Source: Lewinellaceae bacterium
Lineage (GTDB): Bacteria > Bacteroidota > Bacteroidia > Chitinophagales > Saprospiraceae
Length of the DNA stretch: 64,000 nucleotides
Direction: 5' to 3'
NCBI GenBank assembly: GCA_016713985.1
Contig: JADJOD010000034.1
Coordinates: 1-64,000 of the forward strand
Position 1 is the stretch's first letter, and each line of letters opens with the position of its first letter. This document shows, piece by piece, positions 7,077 through 16,514 of this stretch. The notes under the pieces are model-generated. The model saw nothing but the letters and a program-made list of their open reading frames with translations. It did not search any database and was not told where the DNA came from. A program made the position numbers and the translations under genes.

Positions 7077-10027
7077 GACACAAAGGTGCTTATATAAGTA
7101 TTAGTGAGAGTAGTTGAAATATCTCCAAATAAATTATGGGTAGTAACTCCGGGTGGACCTGATACCTCATTAATTCCAAGGAACAACTCTTTATCACTTT
7201 TATTTATAGACTGCCTATTAATTGCATCCGCCCTGGATATTAGGTTAAGTCTAAATGCAATAGAAATATTATTTCTATAATAAATGTCTTGTGCGAATAA
7301 CAAGGAATTTGTAATCTGCTCAGTAGTCATTGAGGATTCATTTACCATCGTTGTAGTAAAGAAAAAATTGTCTTTCTCTATCCCTTGTTGTACTTCTTCC
7401 CATTCTACGGTTTGGCCGCTTTCATCACGATATATACCTTTCTGGCCACGGTTATGAGCGTCCCAATCATATACCGGTGTTAATCCGAAAAGGTCAATAA
7501 ACCGAACTCCATTATTAAAACTGAATGAATATACAGACCATGATTTGGTTTTTGAGCTCATCAAATCCACGCTCCACCACCTCCCCACACTCGCATCATA
7601 CCACCTCGCCCCATAATCCATCCAATTCAGCCCAAAGTCGCCGTTTAACTCCTTGCCGTTGTACTTATACTGATTATCCAGCACTGCGTCATTCATCCAC
7701 GGCCCGGCCATATCCAGGCCGAAGGGATAAAAATGGTTTTCCTGGAGTATTTCGTTGGCGCTCGTATTCGTGACATCGACGACACCGTTCGCATTTTTAT
7801 CCGTGAAGGTCAGGCGGGTATTGCCCAAGTGATCGCGGATGGAATATTCATAACGCAGGGTACCGCTGTTGTTGTATACCCGTCCTTCGGCATGATATAC
7901 GGCTTCCAATGTCAGCCCGCCGGCCGTGGTGTAGCGGTATTCGATGCCGCTGACGTAATCCTGGCGGTATTGCAATGTGCCGTTGTCGGTCACGGTTTTG
8001 CGGAGTTTTTGCCCGGATGCGGTGTAAAGCACGTCGATGGTCTTCGTGCCGCTGCTGAACGACATTTGGCTTGGCAAATTTAAAAAATTATATGACACCG
8101 ACATGCCTTTGTACGGGTCGGAAGTCATATTTCCATTGGCGTCGTAGGAAAATTGTGCCGAGGCTGGCGCACCGGTCGTGTTGTGCCATCCGTATTGTTT
8201 GGTAGTGATGGGGGCACTGTCGCTTATCTTTTTGAGGGTGTTGGTACTGGCGTTGTAAGCATACGACAGGTTGTCAATCTGGCTGACGGTGAAGCAGGCG
8301 CCGAACGGCGTCCGGCCGTAGCGGTCGAGGGTCAGGATATTGCCGCGCGCATCGTAAGTCAGGTTTTCTCGGTAAGCGTTGGAGGTGTTGGGCGTACCTG
8401 CGTCGGTGATGTCGGCATAAGTGGAATTCTGTAAACGGTCGAGGTAGTCATACGTCAGGCTGTAACTCTGTCGCTCGCGCCCGCGTATGCGCCAGACGAG
8501 TTGGCTGATGTTGCCGTTTTTTTGTGCCGTGCCGCTGAGACCGCTTTGCAACACATCGTATTTCAGGCCGAGGTAAAACAGGTCGTTGTTGTCAGGGGTG
8601 GAAGATGCCGCGCCCGGGTTGGGCGCCGTGCAACTCGCCAAAGTGACATTGGCACCGCCGAGGGTAGCATTGTTGATGGTTTGCAGCCATCCCTGGTCGT
8701 TGTACGTGTAGTCGAGGCTTTGCAGGTAACTGTTGGTCGCCGTTTTGCCGAGATTTTTTTCAATCAATTGATTTTTCCAGTCGTAATTGAGGTCGCTGAT
8801 CGTGGTGGTTGCGCCGTTATCCAACTGGTGGGTATTGCTTTTCAAACGCCCCCACGCATCGAAGGTATGCGTCTGGACAACGGTGTGAGAGACCGTAGTG
8901 CTTTGTTTGCTGACGCGGGTGTCGATCAGCACATGATCGGCAAAATCATACACGTAGCCCATCGCTTCGGCGTTCAAATCGGCCGGCACGAGGTAGTTAT
9001 TGCCTGTTGAACCGCTCACACGTCCGTAAATATCATAAGTATAGTTGGTTTCCAGCCACGTATTGCCAGCGTCGAAAACGCGGACACGCGCTTTTTTCAG
9101 TTTGCCTTTTTCTATGGCAAGGGTACCGTCATAGGTGTTTTCGGTATACAGGTCAGTCGGGTCGAGTGTAGGCAGGATGGGGTTGGGTATTGTTCCTGAA
9201 AACAGGCCCGTTTTGAAAGGCCGCCCGTAGTCGTCGTAACGTATGCTGCGCCATTTGCTCTGCGCCAGCAGGTTTCCGTCCTGTTCGAGGGCGAGTTGGT
9301 CACGGGTGTTGTATTTCATGGTCACAACAGCCGCATCGGGCACTTTTTTAGTGAGCATGTTGTCGGCGCCGTCGTAAGTATAAGAGAAGGTCAGTCCGGT
9401 GCTGTTGTATGCCGCACCCGGCGGGATGACGAGTTTCAGCCGGTCTTTGTCGTCGTATTGGCTGTAGGTTTCGGCAACCTGGCTTCCGGCGTTGTCCGCG
9501 CGTTTTACCAGGATCGCGCGACCTTTTTTGTCTTTGTAAGTAATGATCTTGTTGCCGGTGCCCGCTCCGCCGGTTCCGGGTTCGGTGATAGTGGTTTTCA
9601 ACAAGCTGCCCGCAGCATAGTATGTATTGGCAGCGTGGTCGAGTTTGACTTCATTGGCAATATTGGTTCCATAGGCGGTTGTAGTGGCATACCAGGAAGG
9701 AGGCGTAACGCTTGTTGCGCGGCTGAGCGGCGAACTTTCATATTGACTGAGGCCGAATGGCGTCCCGGAGGGAATCGTCGGGGTAAAAGCGCCGGATGTA
9801 GTGGCGGCTTCAAATGGGTTGTAGGATTTAATTTGCCGCCCCCATTTGTCATACTCCACCGCCGTCACCACGTCTTTCGACGCCGGGGATTGTTGTTTGC
9901 CGACCGTTTGCATCGGGCGGCCCAGCCCATCTAAGTATTGGTAGGTTTCCTGGATATTGAGCGAACTGCCACCGACAGGTGTGAAAGTATTTTTGGCATA
10001 GACATAATTGTCCGGAAATGTGGGCAA
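7073..10027 (-). CDS. RHS repeat protein, middle and core segment
   Basis: This 984-aa frame holds YD/RHS repeats forming the toxin-enclosing shell (YDKWGRQIKSYNP, YTYDIYGRVSGSTG and YDYLDRLQNSTY among many). The RHS-associated core follows: RDHLGNTRLTFTD (about residue 735), FYPFGLDMAG (about 765) and DYGARWYDASVGRWWSVDLM (about 815). After DLFGLTP the variable tip starts and runs into the zincin at 6768-7076. The first codon here is TTG. The frame is really the continuation of 10111-13080, because residues such as WYDYDKLSRLSKAWARPTT are encoded between the two in this frame. It is probably exported and cell-surface acting. Confidence 0.88.
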   Translation of the reverse strand: MPTFPDNYVYAKNTFTPVGGSSLNIQETYQYLDGLGRPMQTVGKQQSPASKDVVTAVEYDKWGRQIKSYNPFEAATTSGAFTPTIPSGTPFGLSQYESSPLSRATSVTPPSWYATTTAYGTNIANEVKLDHAANTYYAAGSLLKTTITEPGTGGAGTGNKIITYKDKKGRAILVKRADNAGSQVAETYSQYDDKDRLKLVIPPGAAYNSTGLTFSYTYDGADNMLTKKVPDAAVVTMKYNTRDQLALEQDGNLLAQSKWRSIRYDDYGRPFKTGLFSGTIPNPILPTLDPTDLYTENTYDGTLAIEKGKLKKARVRVFDAGNTWLETNYTYDIYGRVSGSTGNNYLVPADLNAEAMGYVYDFADHVLIDTRVSKQSTTVSHTVVQTHTFDAWGRLKSNTHQLDNGATTTISDLNYDWKNQLIEKNLGKTATNSYLQSLDYTYNDQGWLQTINNATLGGANVTLASCTAPNPGAASSTPDNNDLFYLGLKYDVLQSGLSGTAQKNGNISQLVWRIRGRERQSYSLTYDYLDRLQNSTYADITDAGTPNTSNAYRENLTYDARGNILTLDRYGRTPFGACFTVSQIDNLSYAYNASTNTLKKISDSAPITTKQYGWHNTTGAPASAQFSYDANGNMTSDPYKGMSVSYNFLNLPSQMSFSSGTKTIDVLYTASGQKLRKTVTDNGTLQYRQDYVSGIEYRYTTAGGLTLEAVYHAEGRVYNNSGTLRYEYSIRDHLGNTRLTFTDKNANGVVDVTNTSANEILQENHFYPFGLDMAGPWMNDAVLDNQYKYNGKELNGDFGLNWMDYGARWYDASVGRWWSVDLMSSKTKSWSVYSFSFNNGVRFIDLFGLTPVYDWDAHNRGQKGIYRDESGQTVEWEEVQQGIEKDNFFFTTTMVNESSMTTEQITNSLLFAQDIYYRNNISIAFRLNLISRADAINRQSINKSDKELFLGINEVSGPPGVTTHNLFGDISTTLTNTYISTFVS

Positions 10028-10110
10028 ATGTTTGTATTGATAGGCATATTCGGTCGTGACGTTCGCAGTAGTTTTGGTGCCGGCAGTAGTGGGGCGCGCC
10101 CAGGCTTTGC

Positions 10111-13080
10111 TCAGGCGGCTGAGTTTATCGTAGTCGTACCAACTTTCCTGCCCGTCGATGGCTTTTGTTTTTTGGAGTAGGCGGGTACCGGTATTCCAGG
10201 TATATTCAGTAATAAAACCTTGATAAGTGCGCTTTTTGAGTCTTCCGCCCGTATCCCATTCGTAGGTTTCGGAAGGCCAGTTGTTTTTTGCCAGGTTTGA
10301 GGATAACCCTTTCCCGGTGAAGCGCTTCCGTAGTAATTGACGATCTCATCCTGCAAATCATACACAGCCCCGGCAACCACGTTTCCGTTTGCGTCAAACG
10401 TGGCCTCATAACGGTAAAACTGCCAGGGGTAAGGATTTGCATTTGAACTGCCCGCCGTCAGGCGGGCGCCGGTGGTTTTATCGAACAGCGCGTAGTCTGC
10501 CCTGCTGCCGTCCACCTGAACATTGTTGACCTTTATGATAGTCTCCAGAGGAGAACCGATGATGTTTCGTTTTTTAAGCGTATCGGCTACGAAACCGGTC
10601 AGATTCCAGGGATATTTGTATTCAGTTTTGTGCGTTTTGCCGTCGCTGTTGCTATAAGATGCATCTATGGGTGGGGCGTAAGTGCCGGTGGACTCGTAGT
10701 TATAGGTATTGGTGGTAGTCACCCCGTCAACCGTTGTTGTCACCGTGCCCGGGCGCACATGGCGCGTACGCATGGGGTAAGGGTTGGAAAATATATAAAC
10801 CGGGTCGTTGCCGGGGCAGCCGGTGGATACGCTGAATGCTTTTACCTTGTTGTTCGTCCCGCCGTTCGGAAGCACGTAACTATCGTTGTAAAGGCTGGAG
10901 GAAGAAGTAGCCACGACACTCCCCCCGGCGTCGAGTGTGTTGCCGGTCGTTTCGAAACCATTTTGCAGGCGGGCCGGCTCCGGTATCACCGGGAACGAAC
11001 TTCCATAACCCGACATCGGTTCGATGTAAAAAGTATGTTTCGTTTTCCCGTTCCCGTTGAACAATTCGGTAACAAGGCTATACCCGATATGATAGTTTTC
11101 AAAACCACTCATTGGCGTTATAGCACCATCCCGAAAACATGCCATTTGAAGCCCCCCGGAAGCAAGTGCATAACCGTAAACCGGGGTATAAAAAAGCACG
11201 CCGGTAGAATTTGCAGGGTTAATATCGCTGCGATATTCGTAGGTCTTTATTATATCGTTGGCAGTGTTTACCCCATTGCTGCTTGTGATTTGTTTAATAC
11301 GCAAACCGCCCACTTTTTTATTTATGGTTTGTGTAATTTGGGCGTATTTGTAAATCTGAAAATTGCCTTTCCCGTTCGTACCGGTCACTTTAAAGCGATA
11401 GGAGATATTGGGTTGCAGATTGACCAGGTTGATTAAAAGCCCTCCAATGGTATCCTCGCAAGTAGAACCGTAGATATTTAATACCGTGGAAGTGCTGATG
11501 GGTATGTTTCCCGGCATTTGATAAATTTCCAGTTGGGTCTGAATCGGGAATTGTGGGCTGCATGTCCCGCCATAACATACAGGATTGATGAGTGAGAACT
11601 TGTAGCTCGCGCCGGATAACTCGGCGGCGGTAAATGAACGGGTCGATTCGCTGAATTGGGTACCACAACACACGTGGGGGTAAGTACAATTGCTCACCTG
11701 CAACATATAATCGTTGTAGTTGGAAGTTTCCGTCGTTGGGTAATCGTTCGCTTCATAGACAAACTGGCTGTTTCCTCCAGTCGGATAGTCGATTTTAGTG
11801 AGGGAGCCTTCCAGCATGGCAGTTTCGTTGGAGTTGCGATCCGACGAACCGTATGTAAACGTAGTGCCTCCTGAAATCACGGTTGTTGAAGGAGTATTGA
11901 TCGTTTTACTGTCATTGGAAGAGGCGCCATTGCTGAATCCCCAATGATCTACCATGTGCGAAAGTCGCCAAGGAAGCGTGGCTGTAGAGTAGGTAAATTT
12001 AAAGGGCTCTTTCGACGTCGTTCCATCGCAACTGATCTCCAATAATTCTTTTAATCTCAACCGTTTACCTTCGGGAATAGTATTGTGGGATGCATCGGTG
12101 AAATAATCGTAAGTGAACCGGAATTCCGTGCAATACGAACTTGTTTGTTCCACTTTGATTTTATCCAGTGCCGAAGGCAAAGGCGTGGTTAAGGGCGGAT
12201 ATGCTTCCATATCCTGTCTGCCCACACTGGTTGGCACAAAGGTCACGGTTGTTACGCCTGCCGTAATGGAACTGAGGCGTTTGCCTTGCACCATGACCCG
12301 ATTATAGAAATGCGCGGGGTCTATCGAATTAGCGGAACAGTTCCAGCTTAGTGTATTTGACCCTCCGGGCAAGCAAAAGATAAATTTATATTCGCAGGAA
12401 GAAGGCGTTTTAAAACTGTAATTTTCGTTGGTATAGTTCAGGGTGATGGAATAAAAACCGTCCTGTGATTCTATCCGCCGCAAGTACCAGGAACTGGTAG
12501 CCAGCATTGCCGGGTCATCGACCGTCGATAGTTCGCGGGCGGTGTTTGTCGTTCCGTCACCGGGAGAGCTGCCGAAATAATACTTTGTTCCATCGGGTGT
12601 CACAATCCTGAATGAGCCAAAGAGTTCGGTGCCTGCCGGACTAATGGTTATTTTTAGGTCCTGTTTCGGTACCAGGTGGATCGTTTTGTCCTTGTTGATA
12701 AAAAACTTCCCGGCATAGCCGCCCACGTTAAAACTGAAAATATCCGGTTCTCCGTCATAGGTTGTTCCATACTGAGCCACCTGTGTGCCGGTCATTGGCC
12801 AGGGCACCGGGGTCGTGCTGGCATAGTAACCATTCGTACCTTCGTCTTTCACGCCTTGTATGGTCCGACTGATTACACCTCCGGCATTCAGGCTCCAACC
12901 GAGGCCTACCCAAGAGGCCGGTTCGGACAGTTTTACTCCTGCCGCGTGATAACCCAGAGAAATATCCATTGACAAAGGCCCTTCCTGTACTGTCGTGATC
13001 GGCACCCCGATGTTGGGCACTCCGGTATGCAGGCTAGATGCCGTGAATATCGGGAGAAGTAAGGTTTTGAAGAATCGCAT
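10111..13080 (-). CDS. RHS repeat protein, N-terminal segment
   Basis: The 989-aa N-terminal part of the RHS protein has the Bacteroidota RHS opening: SLHTGVPNIGVPITTVQEG, then SLGYHAAGVKLSEPASWVGL and GWSLNAGGVISRT. A short hydrophobic start (MRFFKTLLLPIFTASS) may be a signal peptide, but the segment usually found between signal and SLHTG is missing. After about residue 920 the frame is wrong: the sequence for NNWPSETYEWDTGGRLKKRT is read in the other frame from about 10315 and continues into 7073-10027. A single-base indel near 10305-10330 in the GGGAAAGGG stretch explains this. The whole protein would be near 2,100 aa (13080 to 6768). The gene lies 69 bp after the pseudo-protease gene. Confidence 0.88.
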   Translation of the reverse strand: MRFFKTLLLPIFTASSLHTGVPNIGVPITTVQEGPLSMDISLGYHAAGVKLSEPASWVGLGWSLNAGGVISRTIQGVKDEGTNGYYASTTPVPWPMTGTQVAQYGTTYDGEPDIFSFNVGGYAGKFFINKDKTIHLVPKQDLKITISPAGTELFGSFRIVTPDGTKYYFGSSPGDGTTNTARELSTVDDPAMLATSSWYLRRIESQDGFYSITLNYTNENYSFKTPSSCEYKFIFCLPGGSNTLSWNCSANSIDPAHFYNRVMVQGKRLSSITAGVTTVTFVPTSVGRQDMEAYPPLTTPLPSALDKIKVEQTSSYCTEFRFTYDYFTDASHNTIPEGKRLRLKELLEISCDGTTSKEPFKFTYSTATLPWRLSHMVDHWGFSNGASSNDSKTINTPSTTVISGGTTFTYGSSDRNSNETAMLEGSLTKIDYPTGGNSQFVYEANDYPTTETSNYNDYMLQVSNCTYPHVCCGTQFSESTRSFTAAELSGASYKFSLINPVCYGGTCSPQFPIQTQLEIYQMPGNIPISTSTVLNIYGSTCEDTIGGLLINLVNLQPNISYRFKVTGTNGKGNFQIYKYAQITQTINKKVGGLRIKQITSSNGVNTANDIIKTYEYRSDINPANSTGVLFYTPVYGYALASGGLQMACFRDGAITPMSGFENYHIGYSLVTELFNGNGKTKHTFYIEPMSGYGSSFPVIPEPARLQNGFETTGNTLDAGGSVVATSSSSLYNDSYVLPNGGTNNKVKAFSVSTGCPGNDPVYIFSNPYPMRTRHVRPGTVTTTVDGVTTTNTYNYESTGTYAPPIDASYSNSDGKTHKTEYKYPWNLTGFVADTLKKRNIIGSPLETIIKVNNVQVDGSRADYALFDKTTGARLTAGSSNANPYPWQFYRYEATFDANGNVVAGAVYDLQDEIVNYYGSASPGKGYPQTWQKTTGLPKPTNGIRAEDSKSALIKVLLLNIPGIPVPAYSKKQKPSTGRKVGTTTINSAA

Positions 13081-13149
13081 ATCGATCAGGGAGTTGTAAA
13101 CGGCAAAAAGGAAGGGGAAAGAAATGAAGTCAAGGGCGGAGAATTATCC

Positions 13150-14487
13150 TCAATCGACAATCAAAACCTGGGAAAGCGGTTTGGAACTTGTATTAAGTAC
13201 AACGAGGTACACACCGCGAGGCCAGTTCGAGCAGTCCACAGAAAAAGCGTTTGCACCTTTGGCAAACTGGTGCCTGGAATTATATATCTCCGTTCCGGTA
13301 GACGTCGTAATCCGAATCGATCCGGCTTGCTCCACCGGCGCGTAAAGAGAAACGGCTACACGGGTTTTGGCAGGGTTGGGAACCACGCTGAATGCCGTGA
13401 CACCCGTCTCACCCTCCATGTTTCGGTCATCCGTTCCCGGCGCCTGCAACATGACACCGGTAAAGGGTGCGTTGCTGCACGCAATGCCGATCGATTCCCA
13501 CTTGGAAAGATTGGAACGCCACCCGTTTTCTGCTAAAATAGCCTGCATTCTTTTGACCTGCCCTTTGGTGAACATGTACATACAGGAATCGTCCATGTCA
13601 TCCATAAAATTCATGATCATTTCCATCGGTTGGCCATCGCAGGTGCTGATATGCCGGAAATGATCGCCTCCCATATTCGGTGCATTATGCACCGGCGTAT
13701 CGGATACGTTGTCATCCTGGCAACGATTGGAATAACTCCACAAATCATACAAATTCAGGTAGTTGCCGATTAAATGGGTCAATGTTTTGCCTTTGTTAAA
13801 CGGGGCCTGTGAGGAGCCTCCGCAACCGAAAAACCGATAATCGATCACGATGCCATCCGTTTGTAAGGGGCCTCCCGGCATTTGCGCATAGCCGCTTACC
13901 GAGTCGGCCAGTTGGCACACCCAGATGTTCAAAAATTTATCGGCATCCCACGCAGGCAAACCGCCTTCGCCCTGCCTTTTTACGCTATCGTCCCAGGTCC
14001 AGATTTTACCCAAACTATTGGCAAAATCTACCCCGGTGGAGGTGTTCCCCTGCGGGTCCGTTTGGGCCACACAAAACGAGATGCCGGTATTTTCCGCAGC
14101 GCGCGAAAACATATCAAGTCGACCGGCCAGTGTGATGGAGTCGTAAAAACTTTCCGCCAGGTCGGCGGCAGAGCCTTTGGCAAATGTTTGTCCGCTGAAA
14201 TCTTCGTTTAAAGAGGACAACTGGCAATTCAATTGATCTGCTGTGACCTGGATGGAGGCAGGCAACACGAAATGGAAAACAAGCGGGATGGTATACGAAC
14301 GCTCGGTACCGTAATACAGGAAATCCTGGGTTTGTTGCTCGATGGCAACCCTGTTGTTCCAATACCCGGCATACTCCTGCCCGATTCGTTCATTAACGCC
14401 GCTTGTACCGACAAAGCGCAGGAGGGATTGGGTGTAAACGGGAGATAAAAAAAGGGAAAGGAATACTGTATTAAGAAAGGTTTTCAT
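13150..14487 (-). CDS. T9SS-sorted M43-like metallopeptidase homologue with degenerate zinc site
   Basis: This 445-aa secreted protein has a signal peptide (MKTFLNTVFLSLFLSPVYTQ), an M43/pappalysin-like domain and a C-terminal T9SS sorting domain (FSVVPNPAKTRVAVSL to SKPLSQVLIVD). Family members carry HExxHxxGxxH. Here the site reads THLIGNYLNLYD (about 235-247): Glu is Leu, the second His is Asn and the third is Asp. The downstream Cys pattern and Met-turn (MIMNFMDDMDDSCMYMFTKG, about 288-307) are intact, so the fold is probably kept while catalysis is lost. The frame is clean. It sits just upstream of the RHS gene on the same strand, so a binding or accessory role for the RHS product is conceivable but unproven. 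Confidence 0.85.
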   Translation of the reverse strand: MKTFLNTVFLSLFLSPVYTQSLLRFVGTSGVNERIGQEYAGYWNNRVAIEQQTQDFLYYGTERSYTIPLVFHFVLPASIQVTADQLNCQLSSLNEDFSGQTFAKGSAADLAESFYDSITLAGRLDMFSRAAENTGISFCVAQTDPQGNTSTGVDFANSLGKIWTWDDSVKRQGEGGLPAWDADKFLNIWVCQLADSVSGYAQMPGGPLQTDGIVIDYRFFGCGGSSQAPFNKGKTLTHLIGNYLNLYDLWSYSNRCQDDNVSDTPVHNAPNMGGDHFRHISTCDGQPMEMIMNFMDDMDDSCMYMFTKGQVKRMQAILAENGWRSNLSKWESIGIACSNAPFTGVMLQAPGTDDRNMEGETGVTAFSVVPNPAKTRVAVSLYAPVEQAGSIRITTSTGTEIYNSRHQFAKGANAFSVDCSNWPRGVYLVVLNTSSKPLSQVLIVD

Positions 14488-14638
14488 TACAGGTGGTTTA
14501 GATTTTAATGAGCATATCTGATTACATATAAATACCTTGTGTAGTTGATACCCTTATCAATTACACCCAAGTGTCATTACCTTCGGCAACACACTTTTTA
14601 TGCTACAAAACTATACGGGCCGGAATTAACTTTTCGCG

Positions 14639-14857
14639 TCATTTCGCATCAAATCGCATCATTTCGCGCCATCCAAGCCTTTCATAAATTTCTAATTGCA
14701 TTTCAGGGAATATCAAACCCCTCGGAACGGCCATTCCGATGTTTCGCAGACGGCGCTGCAACGTACTGATGCCGATTCCCATCGCTTCCGCGATTTCTTT
14801 TTTGCTTTTGGCTTTTTTCTCCTGGGGTCGGTCGTTGGAATGATACGTTTTTTTCAT
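14639..14857 (-). CDS. Small helix-turn-helix protein
   Basis: This 72-aa basic protein, taken from MKKTYHSNDR (a longer start at 14944 is possible), contains KKEIAEAMGIGISTLQRRLR, a convincing helix-turn-helix, followed by a short helical end (EMQLEIYERLGW). Many Bacteroidota encode similar tiny proteins. It could be a DNA-binding regulator. No target can be named. It stands alone, 150 bp upstream of the pseudo-protease gene on the same strand. Confidence 0.5.
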   Translation of the reverse strand: MKKTYHSNDRPQEKKAKSKKEIAEAMGIGISTLQRRLRNIGMAVPRGLIFPEMQLEIYERLGWREMMRFDAK

Positions 14858-14944
14858 GAACGTGTGTAATCGGGTTAAGCACTGATGGTGGCATAAATGT
14901 CGCATTCGGAAAGAAATGAGGCATTTCTTCCCGATGCGGAGCAC

Positions 14945-15264
14945 GCGGATTATTTTAATAGACTTATTATGCTTCTGGCTAAATGGACAGTAAGGGAAGG
15001 ATAAATCCGGGAGGCCCGGAAAAGCACTGTCATGTGATCTCGTCTTGCGACAAGCGAATCGTCGGGATTAGTTAAATGGGGAGATATCTGCGAATGCACA
15101 ATGGCGGCAATTTTTCATAGGTCTGTAGGTTAAAATCGTTATAAAATATAGCGGATAAATTTTGGACGTACGAAAATAATATCCCGGCGTCGATTGCAGA
15201 GAATAATTTGGTTCCTATTTTCTCATTTGGCGCAAACCTTAACATAGAACCCTAAAACAACTCA
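14945..15264. other. Non-coding stretch, nothing recognised
   Basis: About 320 bases, AT-rich toward 15120-15260. I see no plausible gene, strong hairpin or repeat. It separates the small HTH gene from the toxin/immunity-like pair and probably holds the HTH gene's promoter. Confidence 0.4.
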
Positions 15265-15555
15265 TTAAGAGGCCATTACTATCTCATCATTTTTAACTTT
15301 AATCGGGTTCGTATCCGTCTGCACAATATGCACATCCAGCATGTACTTCCCGAACATCAGGTGAAACAGCCAGACATTGGAAACCTCGTCAATCGGCTGC
15401 GGCGGCAATTCGTCAATGTCCAAATCAAAGGCTTTGGAGAATGCCGCCACATCCAGGTGCTGGACGTACCCACCGGAAGCCACATCTTCTTTCCACAAAA
15501 AACAGGCCGTCCGCAAGTCAGCAGCCGCCTTTTTGGCAGATATAAGTCCCTCCAC
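15265..15555 (-). CDS. Small acidic protein, putative immunity protein
   Basis: This 96-aa protein has no signal or membrane segment and is acidic (DLDIDELPPQPIDEVSN), so it is probably cytoplasmic. It matches no family I recognise. It starts 33 bp after the stop of the toxin-like gene at 15588-15972, on the same strand. The pairing of a basic, Lys-rich toxin-like C-terminus with an acidic partner fits a toxin/immunity couple. Function is inferred from context only. Confidence 0.5.
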   Translation of the reverse strand: MEGLISAKKAAADLRTACFLWKEDVASGGYVQHLDVAAFSKAFDLDIDELPPQPIDEVSNVWLFHLMFGKYMLDVHIVQTDTNPIKVKNDEIVMAS

Positions 15556-15587
15556 GGTAATCTGTTGTAAAAGTAAAAGTGTGCATA

Positions 15588-15972
15588 TCAGTTGCCTTTG
15601 TATTTCTGTGAATGGTTTTCCCCGGTAAAATCCTTCTTCTTGCGCAAATGTTCCACGAGTTTGCGCAATTTTTTTACGTATTCCTTTTCTTCAGGCGTTT
15701 TATTGGGTTTGCGGTCCCACTGCTGAAACTCCTGTTTGGCTTTTTCGTATTGTTGTTCCGCACTTTCCCGAGCCTTCGGGTTGGAGTGTTTGCCGTTTTT
15801 TCGCTGTTCTTCTCCATTTTCAGGCGATTTTCCTGAAGGTTATCCGGCGGAGGCGGGGTGTAATACGTGGAAACCACAAATGCCAGGACGCTGAGCAGGA
15901 GCAAAAACAATATCGTTTTCCCTGGAAAAGAAAGCTTTTGTGGTAGTTGTTCGGCTGAGGTAAAAGTTTGCA
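15588..15972 (-). CDS. Membrane-anchored polymorphic-toxin-like protein, split by a frameshift
   Basis: Starting at MQTFTSAEQLPQ (15972), the protein has one transmembrane segment (TILFLLLLSVLAFVVSTYY), a Pro-rich patch and a helical stretch ending NLQENRLKME. A one-base shift near 15800-15815 then moves the good frame. In that frame it continues EEQRKNGKHSNPKARESAEQ, a Lys-rich coiled region, and ends DFTGENHSQKYKGN, stopping at 15588. The GKHxN...NKTPEEK...GENHSQ pattern resembles a C-terminal tip seen on Bacteroidota RHS and other polymorphic toxins. In the unshifted frame the end is unlike any protein. It may be a toxin fragment or a small stand-alone toxin. Confidence 0.5.
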
Positions 15973-16330
15973 TATTTGGCTGTTGTGCCGACTCCCGCAC
16001 AAAAACAATGCTTGTAATCCAAGTGTTTATTCCGGAGTACCAAATCGGAACGGAGGGGGCAGACGTTCCAGAATATACAAAAAACGATCCCAGGTCATTG
16101 GCCGCTTTCGCACTCAGCCTGCATATTTCTTCCACCTGTTTTACCCGGATACTCCGCAATCAATTCCGCGTACTCCTCACCCGACAAACGAATGTATTGG
16201 TAAACCTCCTTTCCCGTTTTATGCCCTCACCCGCATGGTGGATTTCACCGGGCGCTTCAACATGGGTCACGGTACCGGCGCCCGTGTACGGGCAAAAAAA
16301 AGCCCGGCTGGAGGGCCGGGCAACAACAAG

Positions 16331-16417
16331 CGGAGAGGGAGGGATTCGAACCCCCGGTACCCGCGAAGGTACGTCTGATTTCGAATCAGGTGCATTCAAC
16401 CACTCTGCCACCTCTCC
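16331..16417 (-). tRNA. tRNA-Ser (CGA)
   Basis: Reading the minus strand from 16417, the acceptor arm GGAGAGG pairs with CCTCTCC followed by discriminator G. The anticodon stem TGATT/AATCA encloses a loop with CGA, a long variable arm (CGTACC/GGTACC) marks a class II tRNA, and the T arm holds GGTTCGAATCC. All features fit serine. It lies about 100 bp from a second tRNA-Ser. Confidence 0.95.
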
Positions 16418-16513
16418 GGGTTGGTTGTCGGTTGTCGGTTATTGGTTGTTGGCGCCAATGCATTTGACTAACCTGACGCAGGTAACCGATAACCAATAAC
16501 CAACAACCAAATT
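16418..16513. repeat. Short degenerate GGTTGTCGGTTAT-type repeats forming an inverted pair
   Basis: Between the two tRNA genes, units like GGTTGTCGGTTATTGGTTG (16419-16450) face their near reverse complement ACCGATAACCAATAACC (about 16485-16505). The result is a long imperfect palindrome of low-complexity units. It may act as a processing or termination hairpin, or be a mobile microrepeat. Confidence 0.6.
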
Positions 16514-16514
16514 G

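Noticed and set aside
16419..16513. Possible CRISPR-like or attachment-site repeats between the tRNA genes
   Set aside because: The units are short, degenerate and form one palindrome. There are no uniform spacers, no cas genes, and no integrase or tRNA-end duplication nearby.
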